Shown: positions 46,783 through 58,200, counted from the stretch's first letter. The stretch: 64,000 nt of DNA from Dolomedes plantarius (GCA_907164885.2 OU015490.1:13045966-13109965), one strand, 5' to 3'. Numbers and translations: made by a program. Notes: generated by a model not told the origin, from the sequence alone.

Positions 46783-47246
46783 GTATATATATATATATAT
46801 ATGTATGTGTTATGTATATATGTATCTATGTATGTGTTATGTATATATGTATCTATATATATATGTACGTATATATACTAGCTGTATATATACTAGCTGA
46901 AAACACGCGCCGCGCTTGAAGGAATTTTTATGATCTTTCTCGTGATATAAATTTTATAACCCTCAATGTATTATTTTAAATGCAAACGTAAAAAAAGTTT
47001 AAAAAACAGCTTAAAAATTTAATTTTAAAAAATCTAAGAAGAATTTTTGAAAAATCTTTCTTAGTACACCCCTACACTATTAGAAGAATCGCCATGCAAA
47101 ATTTCAGCCCTTTCGATCCAGCGGTTTGGTCTGTGCGTTGTATGTCAGTCAGTCAGTCAGTCAGTGAATGAATAGTCAGTTACGGAACTGTTTTATATTT
47201 ATAGATATGTATGTGTTATGTATATATGTATCTATATATATGTGTA

Positions 47247-47281
<35 letters not shown>
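46783..47281. repeat. TA/TATG minisatellite interrupted by a Helitron
   Basis: Units built from tatgtatgtgttatgtatatatgta-type sequence lie at 46799-46860 and resume at 47205-47235, ending in TA runs. The Helitron at 46893-47205 sits between them, so it inserted into, or was duplicated with, the array. Confidence 0.7.
46893..47205 (-). mobile_element. Helitron family, copy 5 (short)
   Basis: On the minus strand it starts TCTATAAATATAAAACAG and ends ttttcagCTAG followed by T. It is 313 bp, with most of the interior before the 3' hairpin deleted and the hairpin itself altered (gcgcggcgcgtg). A second ctagctg precedes it at 46878, a possible duplicated terminus. Confidence 0.78.
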
Positions 47282-47284
<3 letters not shown>

Positions 47285-47979
47285 TTAATTTTGACGTATC
47301 TTGATTGTTGGATTTTGATTTTCTATTTTTTCCTTTTTCTACTGAAGTTTAATTAACTCTTACCATTGTCAACAGATAGTGAAACTTCTGAAATTTTACC
47401 ATCGCTACTCTCCCTTCGCGCGAAGTAACTGAGTATCCAAGTAGTCTTGTAGGGAGGAGAGACGTGACACCCTTGCTCGCTGTTTTGCGCGCTGTGCATA
47501 GCTTCTATATGTATTGTATTGTACCTCATTCAACTTGGATACTGTAAGGGCACATATCGTGCCAATTTTCTTTTTGAGTGTATCGGCGAGTTTCGAATGA
47601 TAGACATGCTGACATTCTTCTGCGTAAGTAACTAATATTGCCTTAGCTAATTTTCACATATCAATAAATTCAGTTCTACAACAAGCTTGTGATTATTTGA
47701 AAGTTATCAAACTGTTAAGATTTTACATTCTTCGTGTTCAAAATACAGTCATAGAAAAAATCCGGCGACTTTCTGAGCTATCATTGAATCTTTTATCCAA
47801 AATTTGCTGTGTGGTTCAGTTATTTTCTTCCAGTAAGAATTCTGCTTGACTTTAAGTGATCTTAACTTGCACATTTGTAATTTTCTGTTTAACTGTTTAC
47901 TGCTTGTTCGAGCGATAAACTGGGTTTGGCGCGCTGCCAAAATTACAACTCCCGAGAACGGATGGACAGACGGTTTTAG
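47282..47979. other. No supported gene
   Basis: A possible small inverted repeat has gtatccaagt near 47433 and acttggatac near 47535. The minus-strand frame at 47749-47940 is Lys/Gln/Ser-rich without motifs. Confidence 0.4.
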
Positions 47980-48140
47980 CGTCTGAAATTTTCCTTTCCG
48001 CAGGACCGTTAAGGATGAATGTAATCCTACGTTAAAACGGAAAAAAAATCAAAATGAATGCATATATTAGAGATTTTCCAATATTTTAAATTTTTACTAC
48101 ATTTTAGGGAATGAATTTTCTATTAACTTTCAAATCCCAT
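47980..48140 (+). repeat. Dispersed direct repeat, right copy
   Basis: Second copy of the 46406-46562 repeat, about 1.57 kb downstream in the same orientation. Confidence 0.8.
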
Positions 48141-48258
48141 AAGGCTTCTATGTACTAAGAAAAAAATCGTATTTCCCTTTTCCTCTTCTTGCAGACTCTT
48201 GTGGTCAGTCTCCAGTTGACAGTTCGAGAATTCCACCCCCCTTAGGATTGACATTTAG

Positions 48259-48684
48259 AGGGATTGTAATGGCTCTCTCTCTATAAGGGGGTTAAGCTCT
48301 GCCCCTAAATTTTTTATTTAAAATATATATTTGTCAACTATGTACAGGTACATAAATGCTGATAATCAAATAAAATTGGTATTGTCAGATAGCCTGAACT
48401 TTTGTGCAAAGCGTTACAGGATTCATTTTATAAATTTCGTCCACCGAAGGAATGTATAAGCGTTTAAAACACACTATACCAGATTTTTCCCCTAATAATT
48501 TAAAATTTAAAATATTAATTGCACTTTAAAAAAAACGAAAAATGTACACAAATGTAAAATTTCTTTTTCTATGACGGAGTACAATTAAAAAAAAATTGAA
48601 TCCAAGTCGGCCATCCGTGGACAAATTTTCTCCATGGGCTAACATTGAGATGAGTGAATCCAATGGGGTTAGTGCACATCAGCC
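48259..48684 (-). mobile_element. Relative of the 28822 TTAA MITE with a different left end
   Basis: The right end (ggggttagtgcacatcagcc followed by TTAA at 48685-48688) and interior (gctgataatcaaataaaa, cagatagcctgaactttt) match the 28822-29243 element in inverse orientation. The left end instead reads agggattgtaatggctctct, which recurs at 55028 joined to the same interior. So this is a second structural variant. Confidence 0.65.
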
Positions 48685-48688
48685 TTAA

Positions 48689-49834
48689 CAATTTGGGCCG
48701 TCTCTGCTGGAAATTAAATATTTTTAAACATATGTACTTGTTTATTAACTCATGGCATGTATCGCAGAAAATGTTAGTTTAGGCACAGCAATTTTTGTCC
48801 CTGTAGAAAATTTCATGCCATGTATCCTTCCCTCCCGCTGCTGTTTGGAGAGGCTTTTTAAATCATGGAAATAATAGCTAAACGTAGCTTTAATTCTCGC
48901 AAATTTTAACTGCGTAACAACTTTTTAAATAGGAAAAATTCCTCTTCTAAATTAACTGCAAAAGTCGTCATTTTAAATTGCATGCTAGAGAAAGGTAAGT
49001 ACTCAAAGAAAACTCACGTATATTGGTTGCTTAACACTTTAAAGAAAATAAGTGATGGAATTTAACAAATACGGAGTTACAAAAAGAAATTAAGAAAGGA
49101 AATGAAACGAAAGCGACAATCTAGAGTGCAATTTACCGCCCTTTTTTGTTCGCTCTGTGGTGTATCTCTGGATTCCTCATGGCAACCGCCATTAGAAAAT
49201 TGAATTTTCTGTATTTTTGCAAATGAGAAATTTTCTACTGACGATTTTCGTTTAACGCCTCCCTTCTCGCTCCCATCAAAATCATGGGTTGGGACTTCGC
49301 CTTCTATTTCTCGTGCCCGTTATATTTCCAGTCTGGAGTGTTTAAAAGTAACTCACAAAAAGATTAAAATAATCCATTTCATTTACCCTGAAAAAAATTT
49401 ATTTCTTATTTTACATACCAGATGGCAGCACCAGACTATTTACAATGCAATTGGGGATGGTTCTTTTTAAACTATATCTGGCAGATCAAGAAATAAATGG
49501 AATCCTCGGGAAAAAATAGGCACTTTTATTACCTTTTTTTAATTATGCGATAGTTAAGGGGTTAATATTAATGTTAATTAATTCCCGTGCTTATCTACTT
49601 TATCAGCAGCATGTTTTGCTTTAAGAAAGCTTATTAGCAAAAAGATTGTCCCGTTTAAAAATCCGCAAACAGGTCTATAAGCCCTCAATAAAATAACTTA
49701 TTAATCGTTCCAAAAGGTGAAGAGCTAACAATTTTTTTATCCAAAAAAGGACATTTCACTTTAACAATTATCGGAAATAGTTCTCTTAACAATTTCCAAG
49801 AATTGAACAATATCTGCACGTGGCAAATGTGTAA
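48689..49834. other. No supported feature
   Basis: AT-rich, no recognised element. Confidence 0.5.
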
Positions 49835-49966
49835 GCGCCGGTTCACGTAGAATCCATCAGCGTTCAAGAATCCGTTGACGCTGATTGGATAAATGGGTGA
49901 ATTATTGCTATATGATTGGTTAGAAAGTTTTACGCTGACACTGACGGATTCTATGTAAACAGGCCC
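49835..49966. mobile_element. Tiny MITE, about 132 bp
   Basis: Inverted ends gccggttcacgtagaatcc (left) and gcctgtttacatagaatcc (reverse of right), each followed by a cagcgt-type block. TAA lies on the left and TAT on the right, so the target duplication is imperfect. PIF/Harbinger or hAT origin is possible. Confidence 0.6.
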
Positions 49967-50189
49967 TATCTCAAGGAAAAAATAAATCATAGTAAAAATT
50001 TCGTATTAGTTATCTCTAATAAAATGAATTTTGTGCATAAATCAAGCAAAAGTTGAATCACATAATCGCGTGATAATTTTTTTTTTTTTAATTTGCTGAA
50101 ACATGTATATCCTCATTTAGTTATTTCAGGCATTAAAACGATTTATGATATTTAAAAAAATTAAGTTTACCTTATTTAATAAACCATAC
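49967..50189. other. No supported feature
   Basis: AT-rich spacer. Confidence 0.5.
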
Positions 50190-50520
50190 AATTTTATTTT
50201 TAAATATGTCTTTGCTTCTCTTCTATGATAAACGCTTAAGATATTTCGTTTTCAAAATGCTGCTGTATTTACTGTTTTGCTTCACGATGAAACGCGATAA
50301 ATGCATTATTTACCAAGTTGGAAATCGATTCGCATTTTTTCCATTATTTTCATTGTGTTTTCATCCAGTTTTAAAACCACAACATCAGAATCAAGTGAAC
50401 GCTGCCCAGCGCTTCAATATCTGCGGATGACACGTTATCTAGCAAAGCGAATACCGAAACAAAATGAATAATACATAAACCCTCCGCATTTGGCAAACAT
50501 TACGGAAACATAAGAAACAT
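50190..50520. repeat. Duplicated segment, copy 1
   Basis: About 300 bp similar to 52290-52640 in the same orientation. Shared blocks are gcgataaatgcattattt, aaaaccacaacat, tatctgcggatgaca, ctagcaaagcgaat and tttggcaaacattacgga. On the minus strand a 42-codon frame and its stop are kept in both copies, but most differences change the amino acid, which argues against selection for a protein. Confidence 0.75.
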
Positions 50521-52289
50521 TTGGCTGCTAGTTAAGAATTCTGATTTATCTACTTACTGAGAAACAACGAATAACGTCTCTCTCAGAGGTTTCTTTTTTC
50601 TTCCATCTGTTCAAGTTGCAGATGTTTTCTTTCAATAGATGGTTAAGTTTCCTCTCCGCTTCTCTTCTATCATTTAAATATCCTGCTAAAATATTCATAT
50701 TCAATCGATTATAAGAGTTCGCATAACAAAGGAAAAGTATGGAGGATAAACTCTCTGCCCTCGTTATGCAAATTAAATGGTACGCGTTATAAAAGTTTCA
50801 TGCTCCGAAAAAAAAAGATAAGAGTTTACGTAGTTTAGACACTATTGAATTAATTATACATGGTGCAAACGGAGAATGAGTAAAACAAAAAGTATTGGTC
50901 TGCAGAAATGAGCAAATATTAATTTTTCAAAGTTATTATTGGTTTTTATTACATCCTTATTCGGGCAAACTAATTTACAATAGTGGAGGGATTTTTTTTT
51001 AAATACTGATAAATTTAAAATAGCCTTCTTATCAATTTTAAATAGCCTATGTTATAAAATAATAGCAGTGCGAAGGTTTTCAATGAAATGTATGCAGCGG
51101 TTTAGCAAGGTTGTTTTTATGAAAATAATAAATCTTCAGTATATTCAGTATATAAATTTTCAGTATATTCAGTAAAAGTGTATTCTATTCTTATGTTTAG
51201 GGTCCGAGTTGTTATTTTTTCGTAATCTTTGTATATTTCGTCTAACAATATTTTTCTTTTGTGTTGATTGGATAACGGGGATTTCGGTGCATATCATATT
51301 TATGTTGTTAACGAAATGTATATTTTGTGTAAGAAATAATGTATGATACCGGCAATAAAAGTAATTTTTTCTACGAAGGTATCCATAAGGGGCTAAACTT
51401 TGTGAAGTCTATGTTTATTGTGCATTGCGTATTACAGTGGAAATTATAAAATGTCACGGAGTGTGGCAATATGGCAGAGTCTGCAGTTTTCTGGCATGGG
51501 GGTGTCCATGAATAAGCAAGGCTTAAGTTAAAAATATAAAGTTTATTCAGAACCTTAATAAACGTTAAAAATATTAAAAGCAATAAACATAGAACATTTG
51601 TATAACCAAAATAATCTCACACAGAGATTTCTAACACACGAATCTCACTAGCTCGTGAGTCCTACTATGTGTGCTACCAGGAGCACATTTGCTCTAACAC
51701 GAGCGGTATTTATAAAAGCAAGTAAGATAACATTAACATATATTTGCATAGACTACACTGGAAAGGGAAATTAATAAACCATGTAAAAATTAAATGAAAA
51801 ACACCATTTCTCAGATGTATGACGTCAAAGTTGCAGTAACGCCATTAGCTGTTAGGTAACAAGTGCTACGTCAGTCTAAAATGATACCGTTAATGTCGGA
51901 AAGTAATACAAACAAACAAAATCTTATAAACTGAAGTTCAGATACCCTTTTTGGGTTCATTTTCTTAACATAAAATATGAGGATTTGCCGGAAGCGCATT
52001 ATTTCAAAATAAGGGCAATAGTTTCAATTAAAGTATCAGGTGATCAATAGTCCCACAAGTATAACTTTTCCGTTTATCGCATCAGTGTTATTTAGCCAAC
52101 AAACATATTTTTTATCACTACATGCAACAATCGTCCATAACTGCATGACACTACGACTTGAAAAATATAATGTTTTTAAATATCCTATTCCTGACATCCT
52201 ATTTCGTTAATTTAGTTATTAAAAATCATTATTAAAATAATTTATAACATTTTAAAATATAAATGTACATTATTATATAAACCAAACAA
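50521..52289. other. No supported gene
   Basis: AT-rich. The minus-strand frame at 51371-51583 shows no recognisable family. A local triplication of (t/c)agtatattcag lies near 51136-51175. Confidence 0.5.
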
Positions 52290-52800
52290 AAATTTCCCCA
52301 AAAAAGAGTTTTTCCCTTCTCATTTAAGAGAAACGATTGATATTTCATTTTGAAAATGATGCTGCATTTACTGCTTTGTTTACTGTGAAATGCGATAAAT
52401 GCATTATTAACCAATTTGAAAATTGTTTCGCATTTCCCTTATTATTTTCAAACTTCCCTTATTGTGTCTTCAAACAGCTTCATAACCACAACATTATAAT
52501 CAATGGAACGCTGCTAAGTGATTCTATATCTGCGGAGGACATTCCATCTAGCAAAGAGAATATCGGAACAAAAATAAAAATACCTAAAGCCTTCAAATTT
52601 GGCAAACACTGCGGAAACATGTTGTTTTTCTTTGCCAGTGCGGGGCATTTGTCAATGAAGACATTCGAACATGAACCACGAGAATCGTTGGTTGCTTTCA
52701 AGGTGGCACCGTATAACTGAACCAACAACACCCCCTGGTTCAACCTCAATTTTGACCGAACACCTTCAAAGGTGATTTCTGGGGATCCCATTGCGGAAAC
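52290..52800. repeat. Duplicated segment, copy 2 (longer)
   Basis: Related to 50190-50520, but with about 180 extra bases at 52617-52797 bounded by the direct repeat tgcggaaacat. Copy 1 may have lost this part by recombination between those repeats, or copy 2 gained it. Overlapping frames on both strands (127 and 103 residues) remain open over it. No family is recognised. Confidence 0.7.
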
Positions 52801-52920
52801 ATAAGATTATTTAAGTTTCAACATGGTTTATATAAAACATTTCCATTTGATGTTGAAACGATTTATTTGAGCAACAGTCAGATAGGAAAATAATTACCCA
52901 AAAATTAGTTAAGTTGATTC

Positions 52921-53060
52921 ATCAATACTCTCTAAGCATCTGGTAACAGGGTCTGTGGGTTCGAGACCTACTATTAACGTGGACGTTTGTAGCCATTTGG
53001 ACTCGGATTTAAGCAGCATGTTCCGGTCTAATTAACTGTCGTGTAGCAAAAAATGTCCCC
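52921..53060 (+). mobile_element. SINE family B, copy 2
   Basis: B-box-containing ctgtgggttcgagacc near 52959, then cgtggacgtttgtagccatt, ggactcgg, and ccggtctaattaactg. The same order occurs inverted at 56785-56961. The A-box side is truncated. Confidence 0.6.
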
Positions 53061-54537
53061 AGAGAACACCCAAAAACATGAGAAAAGGTTTGCCGTTGTT
53101 TAGAATAAAAATTATTTTAAATAATGTGTATAAAAATGGAGAAAAATAAAAGAATAACAGTCTTATTTCAAGTTAAAAAAAAAAACTTGAAAATTTATGA
53201 AACAAATTATTGTTTTAAACAAATACTATATATATATCGCTGGACTATTTAAAATCATAGCTATTTTAAAATGTGGAGATAATTCAATATCTAGCATTTA
53301 AAGAAACATTTTCAATTACCTGATTTTTGTAGCGGTTTTCCGTGCATCATACCAATGATTGGAATGAATTATTATAAACATAAAAAATTGGACTTGCATT
53401 GAAATCTCAATTTCACGCCATCTAGGGAACATGCTTTTACTTCAAACTATTTTTATGCATCATTTATATTACCTTTTTAAACATCTTTTTATCTCAAACT
53501 GTTCATACACATCTTTTTATATTCACTGTTTTAACATCTTAGTACCTAAAACTGACCATGTATATTATTTTGTATTAATTGTTTCAGCATCTTTTTACTT
53601 CAAACTGTTCATACATATTATATATTAACTGTTCATATATAAGTGTCTCTATATATAACCGCATGTATTACCTGTTTATAATTAATGGTAAATGGATATC
53701 CTTAGAAAATCAACAGAAATATTTCAACGTTTTATTCAATACAATTCATTTTCTGTTACTCAGTAAAATAAATTATTCCCGTGACCACACATTTAAGATA
53801 ATTTTAAATAAATATCTTTCCATTAATAATATTATGTTGCTAAACATGAAATAAGAAATTTACTTGGTATAAAATATTTACTCGTAAAATTCCGCATCAA
53901 ATTACGATAATATGCAACATCCCCTCCTCTTATGACAATGTATTTGAACATTTATTTAAAAATTTTCTTCCATATCATCAGTTAAATGATTTTCTGATGG
54001 TTTTTAAATTTAAATGACACTGAGTATTGGAAGCAGCTTGAACATCAGAAGTCTTTTAAATAGAAGCGAATGAAAAGTTTATTCTGAATACATCTTTATA
54101 AATATCTTGTATGCACTTTTATACATAAAAATAAATTCACTCTTGACTATGCATCCACTTTACAACAATTTAAAATTTAATTTTATCCTTTTACTATTGA
54201 GAGGATTTTTTCTTGTAAGTATATAATAACTAGATTTTAGTAAAAACAGCAATCACTTGGAAGCTAACTTGTGTTTTACTTGTTTATTTTCCTTTATATA
54301 AAGGCAGATGTTATTTACCTGGAAAGGTTGAAAATATTTTATTTTTGAACAAATCCTACATGTTTCGAAGCAGCCGATCTCACTAAAAGCAAGAGTCAGC
54401 ATTAAGCAAAGAAATACTGATATAACGGCTGGTTCAATATTAATGGAACGGAAGTGTAATCGCTTAGTACTCGTAAAACTCTGATATAGAGAATAAGTTT
54501 TTGCAAACTTACAACAGCAACAATTACCACTAGGAGG
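53061..54537. other. No supported gene
   Basis: AT-rich. Between 53445 and 53630 a motif catctttt(t)a(t/c)...caaactgttcatac recurs three or four times, forming a loose tandem repeat that produces spurious frames. Confidence 0.5.
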
Positions 54538-55027
54538 GGAAATTTGTGGCAGTGAAAAAGTATAAGTAAATTACATAATATGTTGGGGGAAGAATGATAG
54601 ATATATTATGGGGTGTGGTTAGTACATTGCAAGAATTAAATTTGAATCCGTTGTGACCTTAACGATTGAAAACAACTCTGATTTGAAATGACAGTTTAAT
54701 TTATTGATTAAACACATATAATATTATACAATACACTTCTACTATATATGCCATAATTCATCTACTCATATCACTTACAAATTCATTATTCTACTATGTT
54801 AATTATAATTAAGATGTTATTTACCTGTAAAAAAAATAATTACTCTTTTAAGTATGTAATTTTCTGATGAGAGGGAAATTTGTGGCAGTGAAAAAGTATA
54901 AGTAAATTACATAATATGTTGGGGGGGGTAAGAATCATAGTATAAGAAGAATATATAAGAATCATAGAATCAACACATACATTTAACTCATTCAATTATT
55001 ATAACATCACCTTATATCACCTTATAT

Positions 55028-55165
55028 AGGGATTGTAATGGCTCTCTCTCTGTAGGAGGGTTAAGCGGTGCCCCCAAATTTTTTATTTAAAATATATTTT
55101 TGTCAACTATTTACATGTACATAAATGCTGATAATCCAATAAAATTGGTATTGTCAGATAGCCTG
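55028..55165 (-). mobile_element. Fragment of the 48259-type MITE
   Basis: Begins agggattgtaatggctctct, passes through gtcaactatttacatgtac and gctgataatccaataaaa, and stops at cagatagcctga. This matches the left 140 bp of the 48259-48684 element. The right half is missing. Confidence 0.7.
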
Positions 55166-55221
55166 AAAAGTATAAGTATAATAAAAAGTATAAGTAAATT
55201 TCATAATATGTTTAATCCTAC

Positions 55222-55352
55222 ATCTCTTACATCCGGCGTCATCATCGCTTCATGGCGGAATTCCGTTTCATCAACTGCTTCTTCAACAATTGCCGGTAAT
55301 TGGCTTCAATGTCCTTATTATTATCTTTCGTCAGATAATACTCTCATCGGAT
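55222..55352 (+). repeat. 130-bp direct repeat, copy 1 (partner 55788-55918)
   Basis: Nearly identical to 55788-55918: tccggcgtcatcatcgctt, catggcggaattccgtttc and attggcttcaatgtcc are shared. The copies differ at only a few positions plus an insertion near the right end. Confidence 0.9.
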
Positions 55353-55445
55353 AATCATTTTTTGTATGTCGTAGATAATTATCTACGGCACTCAACACAT
55401 ACATTTAACTCATTCAATTATTATAACATCACCTTATATAAATAT

Positions 55446-56700
55446 CACTCATATTAACCTGGCTCAATTTACTGAAATAATAATTCCACTCATTTATATA
55501 TGTTAATTCACCCGCGCCCTACCAGTTTAATTCTTATTATCAACCATTCTTAATTGGGTGAAGCAGTGATTATGCACATAATTGTGAGGGAAGGGGGAAG
55601 TACAGTACCTTCGTTGCTGATGCGATATTGTAGTAGACTTGGCCCTTCGTCTGGGAATGGCATTTTCTTGAGGCACTAGGATTGTTCATATAAACATTCA
55701 CTGGTATTGTTCATAGACGAAATCATTAGTTCGGTGTCGAACAAATACTCTTCGGCTGGCGGGTCATACTAGATCGGAAACATCTCTTGAATCCGGCGTC
55801 ATCATCGCTTCATGGCGGAATTCCGTTTCATCAACTGCTTCTTCAACAATTGCCGATAATTGGCTTCAATGTCCTAATTATTATCTTTCGTCAAATGCCC
55901 GCCTTATACTCTCATCAGTATACATGGGTTTAGCATTACTTTCAAACCATAATGCTGCCTCTCATCTATCAGCTCACTTCTCCTCATATGAGTCTATATC
56001 TATCGGTACTCGACGTGTTTATCTAATCAACCTCTTCGTCTATCAGCCAACAAAACTTGTTGCTTATCTCTATGAATTCTGTTATTTCATCTCCATATCT
56101 TTCTCATTCTAACTCTCTGGCACCTCCTCCAATGCTTTCCTATTGGCTATATTGTCTCCTCACTTTTGTCACCTGATTGGCTTGCTGTTTATCCTTAATA
56201 TTTACTCCGTCCATTGGGCTTCGTGGGCGTATCTCTCGACGTGACCCTACACTCATCGTTCCACGGACCTGGACTCTTTTACAACCTGGCCCAGGGCTAA
56301 AGGCTTTTGCGTGTTAGCCCCCTCCACCCCTTTATTACGACCACAACTTCTTTTTTTACCTTTTCTTCTTGCTCTCTACTCAAACCTCCCTTTTTCATAT
56401 TTATTTCATGTACATCTATATGTAAGTGCCTCTCCCTTCTTTATCTCCTTCTGTTATATTTATAGCCCTCTTTACAATTGGCGCTTCTTAGCCTTCCTAC
56501 ATTTTACTCTCGTTTCCTCCAATTAGTTTATTATTTGCACTTCCTTCTTCCAATATCTAACTCCACGGGCACAATGTCGTTGTACTCTATGATAAAATTC
56601 TTTGGTTGTTTTATAATGGCATCTTTATTGGGAAGAAAACTCTTATATAGAGCTCTCTTATATAGACAAAATCTTATATGTAAGATTCTCTAATTCAAAA
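55446..56700 (+). repeat. Diverged C/T-rich repeat unit, copy A
   Basis: Shares an ordered set of blocks with copy B at 57150-58200. A gcagtgat.atg block and cagtacctt..ttgctgatg come first. A gacttgg..cttcgtctggg-like region follows, then CT-rich sequence with attggct/attggtt motifs and short frames rich in Leu, Phe and Ser. It includes the 130-bp repeat copy at 55788-55918. Possibly LTR-like pieces of one old retroelement, but no TG...CA ends or primer site were found. Confidence 0.4.
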
Positions 56701-56784
56701 CATCAATAATCCCCACTAGAACGCGAAATTGAGAAAACAGCGATATCAGCAAAATTTCGCCATGGATAGCAGCGATCGTAATCA

Positions 56785-56961
56785 ATGGTTTGGTTTGGCG
56801 CACTATGGTCAATTTTTGCTACTCGAGGGCTAATTAGACCGGGACATACTGTTTAAAGTCGATTCCAAACGGCTACAAACGTCCATGCCTACAGTGGTAC
56901 TCGAACCCACAGACTCTAGTGGAAATGGCAGTGTCTTAGCCATTTGATTATCGTCTGGCCG
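56785..56961 (-). mobile_element. SINE family B, copy 3 (best head)
   Basis: The minus strand reads a tRNA-like head: cggccagacgataatcaa, an A-box-like atggctaagacactg, and a B box ctgtgggttcgagtacc. The body gcatggacgtttgtagccg and ccggtctaattagccctcg follows. The most complete of the family B copies here. Confidence 0.65.
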
Positions 56962-57004
56962 TACTCAAAGGCTTTCGGTGGTTAAGACCGTCATGGTAAT
57001 TTTT

Positions 57005-57115
57005 TTATATACAAGGACCATTTAAACCGAGATCTACAGTTCAAAACGAATTTGAATGGCTACAGACATCAATACAAACGGCTGGCCTTGGAGAAACCCT
57101 AGTGTACTGCCCTCT
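57005..57115 (-). mobile_element. SINE family B, copy 4 (degenerate)
   Basis: The minus strand reads gggtttctccaaggcc (eroded B box), then attgatgtctgtagccattc, then gaactgtagatctcgg, in the order of the family B body. It lies immediately beyond copy 3. Confidence 0.5.
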
Positions 57116-57149
57116 ATTGCTTTGGAATGTTAAAAAAAGTTAATTTATT

Positions 57150-58200
57150 ATTTCTTCACTTTTATTAAATTTTTATTTATTTATCTATTTTATTTTATTG
57201 AAACAAGGAGATCAAAGTACATTATATAGTCTCCTTACACAATTTAATTCACTATTGCGCTCTATATTATTCATTAGCATTAACGTCACTTTTGTGAGCA
57301 GCAATGATGTGGGACTTTTGTGGAAATAGAGACAGTACCTTTACTGATGATCGTTGAATAGTACTTGGTTGTGGACATAGGGCACGGGATTCCTCGCTCA
57401 CTGTAGATCTGGACATTTGGGCATTGGCCGCAAGGCTTCCACACTTAATTCTTGTTGTGGACACTCAGTCGCAGGGCTCATCGATCATCAGAGGATTTGG
57501 GCGTCGGGAACTGGAAGCGAGGCTCATCAGCCTACTTTCATCATAGGCGTTGGGAACTGGATGCATGGTTCATCAGTCTTTCAGCATCATGGACGTTCGG
57601 AACTGGAGGCAGGGCTCATCAATCGTCTGCAAACTCATACATAAAGGCTATAACTCGGCCTCGGCCAATGATATATACTTCGTGCAGTCGATTTTGCTTC
57701 ATCTACCATTCATTCATGGTGACTCTCTCCTTACTGACTAACAATCTTGAACTGTCTGTGTAAAAACTATTCTTAGACTCTCTTCTTCAACTTTTTTCTC
57801 CACATATCCTCTCTCCTTTATTACATTCTAGTTACGCCTCTTCGAATCTCTCATTGGTTATATTATCCCTAACTCATTTTGTTCATTGGTTTGTGGTTTC
57901 TTGCTATATTCGTTTCAACCAATGACCGGCGGCGGCGTTACTTTCCCAATTCTCCTCTTTCTGGCTCCTTTTCACAAGCACCCCCTTTCTGGGTCCTCTC
58001 CTTGATCCCTCCTTGTTTTACTGCCATCATAAATTTTCACTCTCCGTCTTCTTGTACTTTTGCACATGCCTTTTATTATCATCCCCCTTTTCAACTTGTC
58101 TCTTGCCTTCTCTAATCTCTGTTTCGATCTCCCTTTACTTAATCCTTCTGAAACTGGCTTCTTGCAACCTCTATTGAATTATTGGCATGTCCCCATGACA
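57150..58200 (+). repeat. Diverged C/T-rich repeat unit, copy B
   Basis: Counterpart of copy A (55446-56700), about 1.7 kb downstream in the same orientation. It contains a 46-bp minisatellite and a CT-rich right part. Short frames over it shift because the repeat unit is not a multiple of three. Confidence 0.4.
57363..57638. repeat. 46-bp minisatellite, about six units
   Basis: Units start near 57363, 57409, 57455, 57501, 57547 and 57593, with a core (g/a)cgt(c/t)gggaactggaagc followed by aggctcatcag. The three right-hand units are clear, the left ones diverged. A 46-bp period rules out a repeated protein in one frame. Confidence 0.8.

Larger units (their letters stand above)
54538..55445. 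repeat. Shuffled local duplications
   Basis: The string gggaaatttgtggcagtgaa plus its continuation to ataatatgttggggg occurs near 54538 and 54884. A block tttaactcattcaattatta occurs near 54981 and 55405. The MITE fragment gggattgtaatggctctctc lies at 55029. The segment looks like repeated insertion and duplication in an array of unknown class. Confidence 0.65.

Noticed and set aside
46406..48140. The 155-bp direct repeats as LTRs of a complete element
   Set aside because: No TG...CA ends, primer site, purine tract or coding sequence between them.
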